A DNA stretch of 11,457 bases from CAZNAQ01 sp964585585. GTDB taxonomy: Bacteria > Patescibacteriota > Patescibacteriia > Patescibacteriales > JAGXOH01. The DNA is taken from assembly GCA_964585585.1 (NCBI GenBank), contig CAZPEL010000031.1:1-11457 (forward strand), in the 5' to 3' direction. The notes under the pieces are model-generated. The model saw only the letters and a program-made list of their open reading frames with translations. It was not told where the DNA came from and ran no database searches. Of the stretch, positions 1 through 7,199 are shown piece by piece. Position 1 is the first letter of the stretch; every line of letters starts with the position of its first letter. Made by a program: the position numbers and the translations under genes.

Positions 1-507
1 GTTCTCAAAGGCCACGCCGTAGATCCGGGTCAGCATTCGGTTGTTCTCATCCCCGCGCCAATAAGCTCCGGCCAAAGAGGTCAACTTAAAGGCCTTGGGG
101 TCCAGCTCCTTAGTGGATCCCACGTGAGGGCCCCGGCAAAGGTCCTGGAAGTCCCCGGTTTGGTAGTAAGAGGCCTTTTTTTCTCCGGCTTGCTTCAGGT
201 CTTCCACTAAGGCCGCCTTGTAATCCTGGCCGGCCTCTTGCTCTTTTTTTAAGGCCTCATCAATATCCATTTCACTCGGTTCAAAGCCCAGGTTTTGCTT
301 GATCAGATGCTTCATTTTTTTCTCGATCCGGGCCAGATCCTCTTCCTTGATTCCCTCTTCTCCAAAATCAAAATCGTAGTAAAAGCCGTTCTCTATGGTC
401 GGGCCGATCCCCAGTTTTACCTGAGGATACAACTCCTTTACGGCCGCGGCCAGGATATGGGCCATGGAATGACGGATCTTTTTTAATTGGTTATTTTGTT
501 CAGACAT
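1..507 (-). CDS. thrS: Threonyl-tRNA synthetase, N-terminal part (cut by window edge)
   Basis: Charges tRNA-Thr with threonine in the cytoplasm. Only the first 169 codons are present; the frame runs off the left edge in phase. The visible part is the second additional (editing) domain. It has the HxxxH pair H13/H17 in RHSMAHIL, the YYDFDF stretch near residue 43, and CRGPH with C124 and H128. These match the HxxxH and CxxxH zinc/editing residues of bacterial ThrRS. The protein starts about 60 residues later than E. coli ThrRS relative to these histidines, so the N-terminal TGS domain is missing. The ATG at 507-505 has no recognisable Shine-Dalgarno motif, and the sequence before it is almost pure A/T. 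Expression is probably set by the T-box leader upstream. The catalytic core and anticodon-binding domain lie outside the window. The identity is firm. Confidence 0.95.
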   Translation of the reverse strand, partial: MSEQNNQLKKIRHSMAHILAAAVKELYPQVKLGIGPTIENGFYYDFDFGEEGIKEEDLARIEKKMKHLIKQNLGFEPSEMDIDEALKKEQEAGQDYKAALVEDLKQAGEKKASYYQTGDFQDLCRGPHVGSTKELDPKAFKLTSLAGAYWRGDENNRMLTRIYGVAFEN

Positions 508-550
508 AAAACATTGTTTATTTTATAAAATTTATTTAAAGTGGAAAAAA

Positions 551-640
551 ATGACAAACACCAAAGCCCGAATTGATTCTTTATGGATTTGATTTGACAT
601 TTGGATTTTTAATTTTGGATTTTTTTGGAGGGCTTTTTCT
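551..640. repeat. A/T-rich spacer with short repeats bracketed by an inverted repeat
   Basis: This lies between the T-box terminator and the thrS start. AAAGCCC (563-569) and GGGCTTT (630-636) form a 7-bp inverted repeat around about 60 bases of A/T-rich DNA. Inside are ATTTGATTTGACATTTGGA and two near-copies of TTGGATTTTT (601-610 and 616-625). Similar TTTGGATTTTT patches are common in CPR intergenic DNA, as far as I recall. On the plus strand the right arm runs into TTTTTCTTTTC, so a weak terminator is possible, but the large loop argues against it. No coding potential is seen. Confidence 0.45.
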
Positions 641-689
641 TTTCATGATAATTCCAAGCAGGTGAATGTTGCTTGATTCGTAATCAATT

Positions 690-761
690 TAAAAAAATAA
701 GCCCCGTTCCGATATACCGACAATACTTTAAAAGCATTATCAGTATACCGGGACGAGGCTT
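690..761 (-). terminator. T-box intrinsic terminator before thrS
   Basis: On the minus strand AAGCC (761-757) begins one arm and GGGGCTT (705-699) ends the other. The arms pair through CGT/ACG, CCG/CGG, TATAC/GTATA, GATAAT/ATTGTC and CTTT/AAAG with only single mismatches. This gives a hairpin of nearly 30 bp followed by ATTTTTTT (plus-strand 691-698). Its left arm contains CGTCCCGG, which the antiterminator also needs, so the two structures are mutually exclusive as in classical T-boxes. Confidence 0.88.
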
Positions 762-1014
762 TGGTTCCCCGCGGTTCCACCCGGTTTTCCCGTCCCTCGA
801 GGACAGGACGCTTCTTTGGGATTCGGCTTAGCCCCGCACCTTTTTGTATTTCACGTAAATCAAAGTTTATCGGACCATAATTTATATAGAGATACAACAG
901 AAGTAAACGTGAAATTTAAAAAGGTGCGGGATATTGCAAGGCAAGCATGGACTCACAATACTGCGGTTGGTAGGCGCAGCAATCACCGATAACAAAAAAA
1001 GGATGTAAAGACCT
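690..1014 (-). promoter_or_regulatory. T-box riboswitch leader of thrS
   Basis: The untranslated leader senses uncharged tRNA and controls read-through into thrS. Read on the minus strand, the T-box core GGGTGGAACCGCG is at 782-770. The antiterminator is explicit: CCGGG (784-780) pairs with CCCGG (752-748), the 7-nt bulge UGGAACC follows, then GCG (772-770) pairs with CGU (755-753). UGGA in the bulge would pair with a tRNA ending UCCA, which fits the U discriminator of Gram-positive-type tRNA-Thr. Upstream lies a very stable stem: 930-918 pairs with 845-833 (13 bp) and 915-907 with 856-848 (9 bp), around a 50-nt apical part. A further hairpin, CTGCG/CGCAG (979-961), has a loop containing ACC (971-969), a possible threonine specifier. 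A canonical Stem I with AG bulge and GNUG loop could not be assigned, so the specifier is unproven. No other RNA class fits the core as well. Confidence 0.85.
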
Positions 1015-1019
1015 TATTT

Positions 1020-1051
1020 ATTATAAAATAGCATTTTAGCTCCTTTGTCAA
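1020..1051 (-). promoter_or_regulatory. Sigma70-type promoter for the thrS leader
   Basis: Minus strand: -35 TTGACA (1051-1046) followed after 17 bases by TTTTAT (1028-1023). The better -10 match TATAAT (1025-1020) sits at a 20-base spacing. The predicted transcript starts near 1015, giving a leader of about 500 nt before the thrS ATG. Confidence 0.6.
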
Positions 1052-1071
1052 TAAAAAAAGCGGAAAAACAG

Positions 1072-1100
1072 TTGTCTTTTTCCGGGGTTTTTGCTAAAAT
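1072..1100 (+). promoter_or_regulatory. Extended -10 promoter for the TM-helix gene
   Basis: TTGTCT (1072-1077), a 17-base spacer, then TAAAAT (1095-1100) preceded by TGC, an extended -10. The predicted start is near 1107, leaving a leader of about 23 nt without a Shine-Dalgarno motif. It is divergent from the thrS leader promoter about 20 bases away. A TATAAT at 1110-1115 has no convincing -35. Confidence 0.45.
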
Positions 1101-1129
1101 TAAATAAATTATAATTAACTTATAAATTT

Positions 1130-1837
1130 ATGGGACAATGGTCTAACACGCCGGGGGTTTTGGATGAATGGAGCGAGATTTTTCTCACTTCCATGCAAAA
1201 CCTTTGGCTTAAAATCATCTCTTTTCTTCCGGAGATCTTGAGCGCCGTGGTTATTTTGATCGTGGGGCTGATCATAGCTTCTATTGCCGGCAAGGTGGTA
1301 AGAAAGATCTCCGATTATTTAAAGATCGATGCTTTAATGAAAAAGATCAAGGTCAAAGAAGAGCTGGACAAGGTAGGTCTGAAATTCGAATTCGGAATGG
1401 TAGTGGGAACAATAGTAAAGTGGTTCTTTATTGTTGCCACTTTGATCGCCGTGGCTGATGTTTTAAAGATCCCTCAGATCACCCAATTCTTGGAGAGGGT
1501 GGTTCTTTACATCCCCAATGTTTTAGTGGCTGTGGTCATTCTGGCCATTGGCATTATAGTGGGTCGCTTGGCCTATGACGCCATTAAGAAGGGGACAGAG
1601 ACCTTTAAGATGTCTTCCTATACTGCTCGGATATTGGCCACTATTGCCAAATGGGCCATAATAGTGTTTACTGTAATGGCGGCTTTGGTCCAATTGGGCG
1701 TGGCCAGCAGTATGATCCAGATCTTATTTACCGGTTTAGTGGTAATGGTATCCTTGGCCGGAGGCCTGGCCTTTGGCTTAGGAGGAAGAAAGAAGGCGGA
1801 AGAAGTTATAGACAAGATGACCCGAGGTCATCACTAA
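1130..1837 (+). CDS. Small membrane protein, MscS-type conserved TM-helix repeat family
   Basis: A 235-residue integral membrane protein with about five hydrophobic segments, near residues 27-55, 91-112, 124-147, 168-190 and 196-218. It is built of two similar units. FLPEILSAVVILIVGLII (about 32-49) matches YIPNVLVAVVILAIGIIV (about 128-145), and VVGTIVKWFFIVATLIAV matches ILATIAKWAIIVFTVMAA. The last segment ends in GGLAFGLGGRKKAEEVIDK, which resembles the pore-helix end of small mechanosensitive channels. The cytoplasmic beta domain of MscS is absent because the chain stops about 15 residues later. It fits the conserved TM helix family (PF05552-like), whose role is not well defined. An ion-channel or membrane-tension role is inference. 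The ATG has no Shine-Dalgarno motif. The gene is single and ends at its own terminator. Confidence 0.8.
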   Translation: MGQWSNTPGVLDEWSEIFLTSMQNLWLKIISFLPEILSAVVILIVGLIIASIAGKVVRKISDYLKIDALMKKIKVKEELDKVGLKFEFGMVVGTIVKWFFIVATLIAVADVLKIPQITQFLERVVLYIPNVLVAVVILAIGIIVGRLAYDAIKKGTETFKMSSYTARILATIAKWAIIVFTVMAALVQLGVASSMIQILFTGLVVMVSLAGGLAFGLGGRKKAEEVIDKMTRGHH

Positions 1838-1867
1838 ACCCACCAGCAAGCCAGCAAGAAAGTTCGC

Positions 1868-1906
1868 AAAAGCCGCTCTCGATCAATTCCAGCGGCTTTT
1901 GTTTTT
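1868..1906 (+). terminator. Intrinsic terminator between TM-helix gene and uvrB
   Basis: AAAAGCCGCT (1868-1877) and AGCGGCTTTT (1891-1900) form a perfect 10-bp stem around a 13-nt loop, followed by GTTTTT. The tract ends only 8 bases before the uvrB ATG. Confidence 0.85.
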
Positions 1907-1914
1907 AGGTCAAT

Positions 1915-3744
1915 ATGAAACGATTTCAATTACAATCCCAGTACCGGCCCACCGGCGACCAGCCCCGGGCTATAGACAAGTTAACGCGGGGGCTGGACCA
2001 GGGCTATGGGGAGCAAACTTTGTTGGGTGTCACCGGCAGTGGCAAGACTTTTACTATGGCCCAGACCATAGAGAATACCCAGAAACCCACTTTGGTCATC
2101 TCGCATAACAAAACCCTGGCCGCTCAGCTTTACGGCGAATTTCGGCAGTTCTTTCCTTATAACGCGGTCCATTATTTCGTCTCCTACTATGATTATTATC
2201 AGCCGGAGGCCTATATACCCCAATCCGATACCTATATCGCCAAAGAGGCCACTATCAACGAGGAAATAGACCGGCTTCGGCACGCCACCACCCAATCCTT
2301 GGTCAACCGCCGGGATGTGATCATCGTGGCCAGTGTTTCCTGTATCTACGGCATCGGAGAAAAGGAGGATTACGAGGCCTTGGGCAAAAAATTTCGAGTG
2401 GGGGAGAAAATAAAACGCAATGAGGTAATGCGGCAGTTAATAACCATTCAATATGAAAGGAACGATATCAGATTAGACCGGGGTCAATTCCGGGCCCGGG
2501 GGGACACTATTGATATCCACTTGGCCACCGGCGAGGGCTTGATCCGGATAGTGATGTTCGGCGACGAGATCGAAAAGATAATTTCCTTTACCTTGGCTCC
2601 CGGTAGCAGTGGTTCGGATGTTATAAATAAACTTTCCCACCTGGAAGGCGAAGACCTGGACGGCATTACCATTTTGCCGGCCAAGCACTTTGTTACCCCG
2701 AAGGAAAAAATGGATCGGGCCTTAAAAACTATTCGGACGGAGTTACAGGATAGATTGCAAAACCTTAAGCGGGAGGATAAATTATTGGAAGCCCAAAGAT
2801 TAGAGCAGAGAACCAATTATGACCTGGAGATGTTGGAGGAATTCGGATATTGCAACGGGATTGAAAATTATTCTCGACATTTATCCGGCCGCAAGCCCGG
2901 TGAACCGCCGGCCACCCTCTTGGATTTTTTTCCCGAGGATTACCTTATGATGATCGACGAGTCCCATGTGACCATCCCCCAGATCTCCGGTATGTATGCC
3001 GGCGACCAGTCTCGAAAGCAGACCTTGGTGGATTTCGGTTTCCGTCTGCCCAGTGCCAAGGATAATCGTCCCTTGAATTACCGGGAATTCCGGACTAAAC
3101 TCAACCAGGTTGTTTATGTCAGTGCCACTCCGGCTGGCTATGAAATAAGCAGATCCAAGCAAGTGGTAGAGCAGATCATTCGGCCGACCGGATTACTGGA
3201 CCCGGAGGTCGAGATCCGGCCCACCCGGGATCAGATCAATGACTTGATCGAAGAGGTGAATCAAAGAGCGGCCAAGGGACAGAGAACCTTGGTGACCACC
3301 TTGACCAAGCGAATGGCTGAGGACCTGGCCGAATATTTAAAAGAGCAGGATCTTAAAGTGGAATATTTGCACAGCGAGATCGACACTTTGCAGAGGGTGG
3401 ATATTTTAAAAAATCTTCGAAAAGGGGAATTTGACTGCCTGATCGGCATCAATCTTTTAAGAGAAGGGCTGGATCTGCCCGAGGTGTCCCTGGTGGCCAT
3501 CCTGGACGCGGATATGAGCGGATTTTTGCGGAATGAGATCTCGATAATGCAGACCATCGGCCGGGCCGCCCGCCACGCCGAAGGCAAGGCCATACTTTAT
3601 GCCGATACCGTCACCCCGGCCATTAAATACGCCGTTCAGGAAACCGAACGGAGGAGATCTCTGCAGCAGGAATACAACCGGAAGCACGGCATCAAACCCC
3701 GGACCATCCAAACCAGATTTCATGACGATATTGTAGAGAAATGA
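1915..3744 (+). CDS. uvrB: UvrABC excinuclease subunit B, lacking the C-terminal UVR domain
   Basis: The damage-verifying helicase of nucleotide excision repair. It is loaded by UvrA, and UvrC incises beside it. Walker A GVTGSGKT is at residues 38-45. The beta-hairpin region FVSYYDYYQPEAY that clamps DNA is near 90-102. The DEAD-like box DESH is at 348-351. Motif III VYVSATP is near 401, GINLLREGLDLPEV near 511-524, and motif VI QTIGRAARH near 546-554. The chain is 609 residues against about 660-670 in most bacteria. It stops after the HGIKPRTIQ region, so the linker and UVR motif that contact UvrC are missing. In-frame TAG at 1906-1908 fixes the start at 1915, with only a weak AGG upstream. 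No promoter is evident between the preceding terminator and the start. uvrC lies about 5 kb away on the other strand; uvrA is not in the window. Confidence 0.97.
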   Translation: MKRFQLQSQYRPTGDQPRAIDKLTRGLDQGYGEQTLLGVTGSGKTFTMAQTIENTQKPTLVISHNKTLAAQLYGEFRQFFPYNAVHYFVSYYDYYQPEAYIPQSDTYIAKEATINEEIDRLRHATTQSLVNRRDVIIVASVSCIYGIGEKEDYEALGKKFRVGEKIKRNEVMRQLITIQYERNDIRLDRGQFRARGDTIDIHLATGEGLIRIVMFGDEIEKIISFTLAPGSSGSDVINKLSHLEGEDLDGITILPAKHFVTPKEKMDRALKTIRTELQDRLQNLKREDKLLEAQRLEQRTNYDLEMLEEFGYCNGIENYSRHLSGRKPGEPPATLLDFFPEDYLMMIDESHVTIPQISGMYAGDQSRKQTLVDFGFRLPSAKDNRPLNYREFRTKLNQVVYVSATPAGYEISRSKQVVEQIIRPTGLLDPEVEIRPTRDQINDLIEEVNQRAAKGQRTLVTTLTKRMAEDLAEYLKEQDLKVEYLHSEIDTLQRVDILKNLRKGEFDCLIGINLLREGLDLPEVSLVAILDADMSGFLRNEISIMQTIGRAARHAEGKAILYADTVTPAIKYAVQETERRRSLQQEYNRKHGIKPRTIQTRFHDDIVEK

Positions 3745-3773
3745 TTGACAAAAAATGATTTTTATATTATATT
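3745..3773 (+). promoter_or_regulatory. Sigma70-type promoter for the 87-residue ORF
   Basis: TTGACA (3745-3750) begins immediately after the uvrB TGA, then a 17-base spacer and TATATT (3768-3773). The predicted start is near 3780, giving a leader of about 40 nt to the ATG at 3819. Confidence 0.65.
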
Positions 3774-3818
3774 TTGATTCAAATTGAATTTATTCGCACT
3801 TTTATAAAGGAGGGAGTT

Positions 3819-4082
3819 ATGTTTATTGAAAAGGAGAACAGAGAGAGTCCTTTGCAGGAAGGTTGGAAGTTGCTTATTAGTGTAAAAAACGGAACCGGCT
3901 ATTTTTTAACTGAGAAAGGACACAGGACGCGTTTAAGTAATGGAGACAATAAGTTTTATAGCCATCTTTTTTTTGACAGGGAGCAGGCCTTTGTTATAGG
4001 CAGAATAATTGCCATGACCCACGGTTTGGATTTGAGAATTGAAAGGGAGGATGAGAATTTATTAGTATATAAACTTATCTAA
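3819..4082 (+). CDS. Small orphan protein, 87 residues, unknown function
   Basis: I do not recognise this protein. The ATG at 3819 is chosen because AGGAGGG (3808-3814) sits 4 bases upstream; the frame could extend to a TTG at 3774, but that lies in the promoter and has no ribosome binding site. The product is soluble and charged, with no signal peptide or membrane segment. It contains GWKLLISVKNGTGYFLTEKG near residues 15-34 and FFDREQAFVIGRIIAMTHGL near 51-70. The pattern suggests a small beta-rich first half followed by one helix (DREQAFVIGRIIAMTHG). It has a good promoter, one of the best Shine-Dalgarno sites in the window, and a strong terminator right after its stop, so it is probably well expressed as a single-gene unit. 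It is not a continuation of UvrB: no UVR-like residues are present. Confidence 0.75.
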   Translation: MFIEKENRESPLQEGWKLLISVKNGTGYFLTEKGHRTRLSNGDNKFYSHLFFDREQAFVIGRIIAMTHGLDLRIEREDENLLVYKLI

Positions 4083-4101
4083 TCTGTTTCTACCAAAAGT
4101 A

Positions 4102-4130
4102 AAGAGCCGTTTTTTAAACGGCTCTTTTTT
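4102..4130. terminator. Bidirectional terminator between convergent genes
   Basis: AAGAGCCGTTT (4102-4112) and AAACGGCTCTT (4116-4126) form an 11-bp stem with a tiny T loop and a T6 tract on the plus strand. The minus-strand tail (TTTACTTTT) is weaker. The hydrolase stop codon (4131-4129) overlaps the T tract, so one hairpin serves both converging genes. Confidence 0.85.
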
Positions 4131-4824
4131 AATTTTCGGCTAACTCCTCCAATATTTTTTTGGTCACGGAATGGTTGTGGGGCAAACCCAGATGAGTGGA
4201 CGGAGCCACAAAGCATTTGAATCGGTTGTTTTTAAAGAGAGTGCAGGTATGCCAGGGTACGATCCCGTCCCGACGGGCGCTTATGGCCAGGATGGGCACG
4301 GGAAAGTCGGTTTTTCGGTGTTTTTTCATTAGGGAATTCAGGGCCTGTAAGTCGTGTCCGGCGCTTCTGCGATAGAGTCTATCCACCGGAGTTCGGCGGG
4401 GAACATAAAAGGGACTGCCCAGGGTGATTATTTTTTTGATCTTGTCCGGATAGTGCCGGCCCAACTCCCGGGCGTAGATCCCTCCCAGACTCCATCCTAT
4501 AAGTATCACCGGCACTCCATGTTCCCGGTAAAGTTCTTCTATTCTTTTCCGCAGTTTTTCCAGGGTATGGCGATGATAGCCCCTGTTTCGGCCCAATTCC
4601 CAGCCGTAGCAAGCCAGACCCTTTTGTCGCAGCAATTTCCTTAAGAAAGAAGTGGACAGGTCGCTGGTAAAGAATCCGGGCAGGATCATTATGGGATAGG
4701 GCAATTTGGGAGTCCGGATCTTTTCCAGGTTTTTTCTTTTTTTCCAGAAAACAACCAGTTCCCAGAGAAATTTGGCCTCGGAGAGGAATAATTTCAGGGA
4801 ATAAGAATCCTTGTTTTTCTTCAT
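4129..4824 (-). CDS. Alpha/beta hydrolase (putative esterase/lipase)
   Basis: A 231-residue alpha/beta-hydrolase-fold enzyme. PIMILPGFFTSD (44-55) is the first strand and oxyanion loop. GWSLGG (110-115) is the nucleophile elbow with S112. ITLGSPF (133-139) is the strand after it. ISARRDGIVPW (181-191) supplies the likely acid D186, and APSTHLGLPHNH (207-218) the likely base H211. All triad positions are intact. It resembles lipase- and PGAP1-like esterases that act on acyl esters, but the substrate cannot be read from sequence. No signal peptide is evident. Residues 1-35 are basic and aromatic and might associate with the membrane. AAGGAGG sits 7 bases before the ATG. It is the last of four minus-strand genes and ends at the shared terminator. 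Confidence 0.88.
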   Translation of the reverse strand: MKKNKDSYSLKLFLSEAKFLWELVVFWKKRKNLEKIRTPKLPYPIMILPGFFTSDLSTSFLRKLLRQKGLACYGWELGRNRGYHRHTLEKLRKRIEELYREHGVPVILIGWSLGGIYARELGRHYPDKIKKIITLGSPFYVPRRTPVDRLYRRSAGHDLQALNSLMKKHRKTDFPVPILAISARRDGIVPWHTCTLFKNNRFKCFVAPSTHLGLPHNHSVTKKILEELAEN

Positions 4825-4880
4825 GGTTTCGCCTCCTTTTTAATTTTTGGTTTCTATTTTCCTCTTAATTGCTCCGGATG

Positions 4881-7124
4881 TCAATTGATCACCTGATAAT
4901 CGTTCGGTTCCAGTTCCAAGCGTAATTCCTTGATTTCCCCCAGGTCCTCTAAATTATTCATTTTTAAGTAATTATCGGAAAGCGAATACAAGGTATCTTC
5001 TATATAAAGCATTCTTTTGACTCTGTTGGAATAGCTGTTGTTATCTCCGTGTTGGATCTTGCCCTTGAGATCAAAGCCCTCCTTGTCTACATGGAACACC
5101 GCCGCTCCGCGGAAATACTCGTTTCTATAGCCCGGATAAGGCATACTGGATCGGGTTTGTTCGGAATTTTCCACAGTGGTTTCGGATTCAGTCCTTAACC
5201 TTACCGGCAAGGCCAATAGGTTTTTGTCCCGGTCGAACAGGAAGGCCTTGTGATTATTTAGAGCCAGGGAATCGCTACCTCTATCGCCCATAACATAAGT
5301 GTCTATTTGCTTTGGGTCGGAGACATCGGAGACATCGAATAAGGCCAATTTCAAGCCCTTCTCATCCACGCCCCATTTTGTTGCCTCGGTGTCCTTGCCG
5401 ATACCGATCAGGGTGTTTTGATCATAGGGGTGGAGATAATTGGAGAAACCGGGGATCTTGAGTTTACCCAGCACTTCCGGACTCTCGGGGTCGGCCAGAT
5501 CTACCACGAACAAGGGATCCACTTGCTTGAAGGTTACCAAATAGGCCCGGTCCTGCATAAAGCGGGCGGAGTAGATCCTTTCTCCCGGAGCCAGATTCTC
5601 CACGCTGCCTACCACTTCCATATTTTTATCCAAGACATAGATATTGCTATAGGACTGCATGTCTTCGGAGTCCGCGGGGAAATAGCCCCAATCCCTATTT
5701 TTGGTAGTGGCTATTCGGAAATAATCGCCTTGTTCGCTCATAGAGAATTGGTTGAGTACATGGCCGGTTACCTGCCCTTGGGTCTGGTATTCCAAGCTGC
5801 CTTTATTCACGGCTATTTTATGAATAACTGTTTGTTCCAGCTTCTTTCTGATTTCAGCCCATTTTTCCTGAATCTGTTTTTTTATTTCTTCTTCCATATT
5901 TTTTTGTTCTTCTTGGCCTTGCATTTGGCTTATGTGTTTTTCTACTATAGCTCCGATCTTTTCCCATTTTTCTTCCTCGGTCAGGATATAGTCCTCCACT
6001 TGTCGGATCTTAGTGATCTTTTCTTGTTCTTCTTGGCTTAACATGGGTTGAACCACCTCCAAAGTTATCTCCATGATGATCTGCCTGGGGTTAACCCTTT
6101 TGGTATAGGTGATATAGATATTGTTGGGAGAGACGTACATTTCTTGATTGCCGGAGAAAAGATACATCTCGCTACTTATTTTTTCCTCCTTGTCTTGGAC
6201 GTTGATGGCGGCCACATTGGTAAAATTGTAGCGATCATACGGGATATCAAAGTAATAAACCTCCGGGTTCAGGCATTTGGCGCCTTGGCATTTTTCGGTT
6301 GTTATTATCTCGCCGTTTTCAAGTATTCGAGGCAGGATCGGCGCATCTTCCAGGTAATGATACCTGGGGTTGGAGGTGACGAAATAAACATAATCGCCGA
6401 TCATCCGGGAGTCAAAGTAACTGCCTTCAAAATTCAGGTCGCGAACCTCTTTCGGCTCTTCTTGATTTGAGATATCAAAAACCTTAAAGAAAGTAAAATT
6501 GCCCCGTCTGGTTATTTCGGGCATGTTCTTTTTTTCATATATCTGGCTGTCCCGGCCGAAAACAACCAGTTTATTATCGTTGATGTAGATGTTTTGGGGG
6601 TGGTTTTGGAATTGGATCCGAGAAATGATCTCCGAGTCTTGGGCCGGATAGGATCTTATTAAGAACAGGTCTTTACCTGATACAGCGTAGATATATTCAC
6701 CATCGGTTTTAACAATGTCGGCCTCATCCACTCCCTGAACTTGAATGTTGGTTTCCGAGTGATCCCGGGAGTCGGAGGATGGAGCGGCTGAGTCCTCGTT
6801 AGCTCCGATTGCGTTCTTGGTCATAGCTTCTCCGGCTTCAAGATTATCCACCATTCGGGTCTGGGTGTAGCTATCGTAAGATCTGGATGCGGTTTGATTT
6901 TCTTGTAGGAATTGTTTGATCTCTTCTTGGCCAGAGAATTTTTTGATCTTTCCCTGGGAAGCTATTTTTTCTTCCAGGTTTTGGTTTGAGTTCTGGTTTT
7001 GGCCTTGATCTTGGTCCTGGTCCGGTCCGGCCGGATTCTGAGTCAGGGTGAAAGAGATGCCACTGATAATAATGGCCGCGATCAGCCCCAGCACCAAGAA
7101 AGCGAAGAATTTTTTGTCAGTCAT
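4881..7124 (-). CDS. Membrane-anchored extracytoplasmic beta-propeller protein with coiled-coil insert
   Basis: A 747-residue protein with an N-terminal signal or anchor segment (about residues 6-27). A Q/N/D-rich linker (about 34-50) and a polar region to about 120 follow. The hallmark TNIQVQGVDEADIVKTDG (125-142) marks secreted beta-propeller proteins of the Beta_propel/COG4880 type, in which repeated strands such as YIYAVSGKDLFLI form the blades. Family members are found in archaea and bacteria and their ligands are unknown. About residues 358-435 are unlike a propeller: EEQEKITKIRQ through EEEIKKQIQEKWAEIRKKLE is highly charged and helical, a probable coiled coil protruding between blades. 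Later blades contain YLVTFKQVDPLFVVDLADP and ALFDVSDVSDPKQI, typical of the family. The ATG at 7124 has no Shine-Dalgarno motif and follows A/T-rich DNA with TATAAA. The lytic transglycosylase gene ends 75 bases upstream. A role in surface binding or wall-associated assembly is inference. Confidence 0.85.
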   Translation of the reverse strand: MTDKKFFAFLVLGLIAAIIISGISFTLTQNPAGPDQDQDQGQNQNSNQNLEEKIASQGKIKKFSGQEEIKQFLQENQTASRSYDSYTQTRMVDNLEAGEAMTKNAIGANEDSAAPSSDSRDHSETNIQVQGVDEADIVKTDGEYIYAVSGKDLFLIRSYPAQDSEIISRIQFQNHPQNIYINDNKLVVFGRDSQIYEKKNMPEITRRGNFTFFKVFDISNQEEPKEVRDLNFEGSYFDSRMIGDYVYFVTSNPRYHYLEDAPILPRILENGEIITTEKCQGAKCLNPEVYYFDIPYDRYNFTNVAAINVQDKEEKISSEMYLFSGNQEMYVSPNNIYITYTKRVNPRQIIMEITLEVVQPMLSQEEQEKITKIRQVEDYILTEEEKWEKIGAIVEKHISQMQGQEEQKNMEEEIKKQIQEKWAEIRKKLEQTVIHKIAVNKGSLEYQTQGQVTGHVLNQFSMSEQGDYFRIATTKNRDWGYFPADSEDMQSYSNIYVLDKNMEVVGSVENLAPGERIYSARFMQDRAYLVTFKQVDPLFVVDLADPESPEVLGKLKIPGFSNYLHPYDQNTLIGIGKDTEATKWGVDEKGLKLALFDVSDVSDPKQIDTYVMGDRGSDSLALNNHKAFLFDRDKNLLALPVRLRTESETTVENSEQTRSSMPYPGYRNEYFRGAAVFHVDKEGFDLKGKIQHGDNNSYSNRVKRMLYIEDTLYSLSDNYLKMNNLEDLGEIKELRLELEPNDYQVIN

Positions 7125-7199
7125 AAAAAAACATTAATTTTTATAGATAAAAGATATCTCTTATATAAAACGAAAACAAAACTAAAAAGTAAAAACCAT

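Noticed and set aside
643..897. 84-codon minus-strand frame inside the thrS leader
   Set aside because: It lies entirely within the T-box terminator, antiterminator and upstream stem; the peptide has no protein-like features.
961..979. Plus-strand loop GGTTGGTAGG resembling a T-box Stem I distal loop
   Set aside because: The T-box core, antiterminator and T tract are all on the minus strand, and no plus-strand T-box motif follows, so the likeness is taken as chance.
3744..4082. Missing UvrB UVR domain displaced downstream by a frameshift
   Set aside because: The following frames contain a promoter and an unrelated 87-residue protein; no UVR-like helical motif is present.
5418..6470. Two long plus-strand frames (207 and 140 codons) opposite the beta-propeller gene
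   Set aside because: They are antisense shadows of a clearly recognisable family; no ribosome binding site and no recognisable product.
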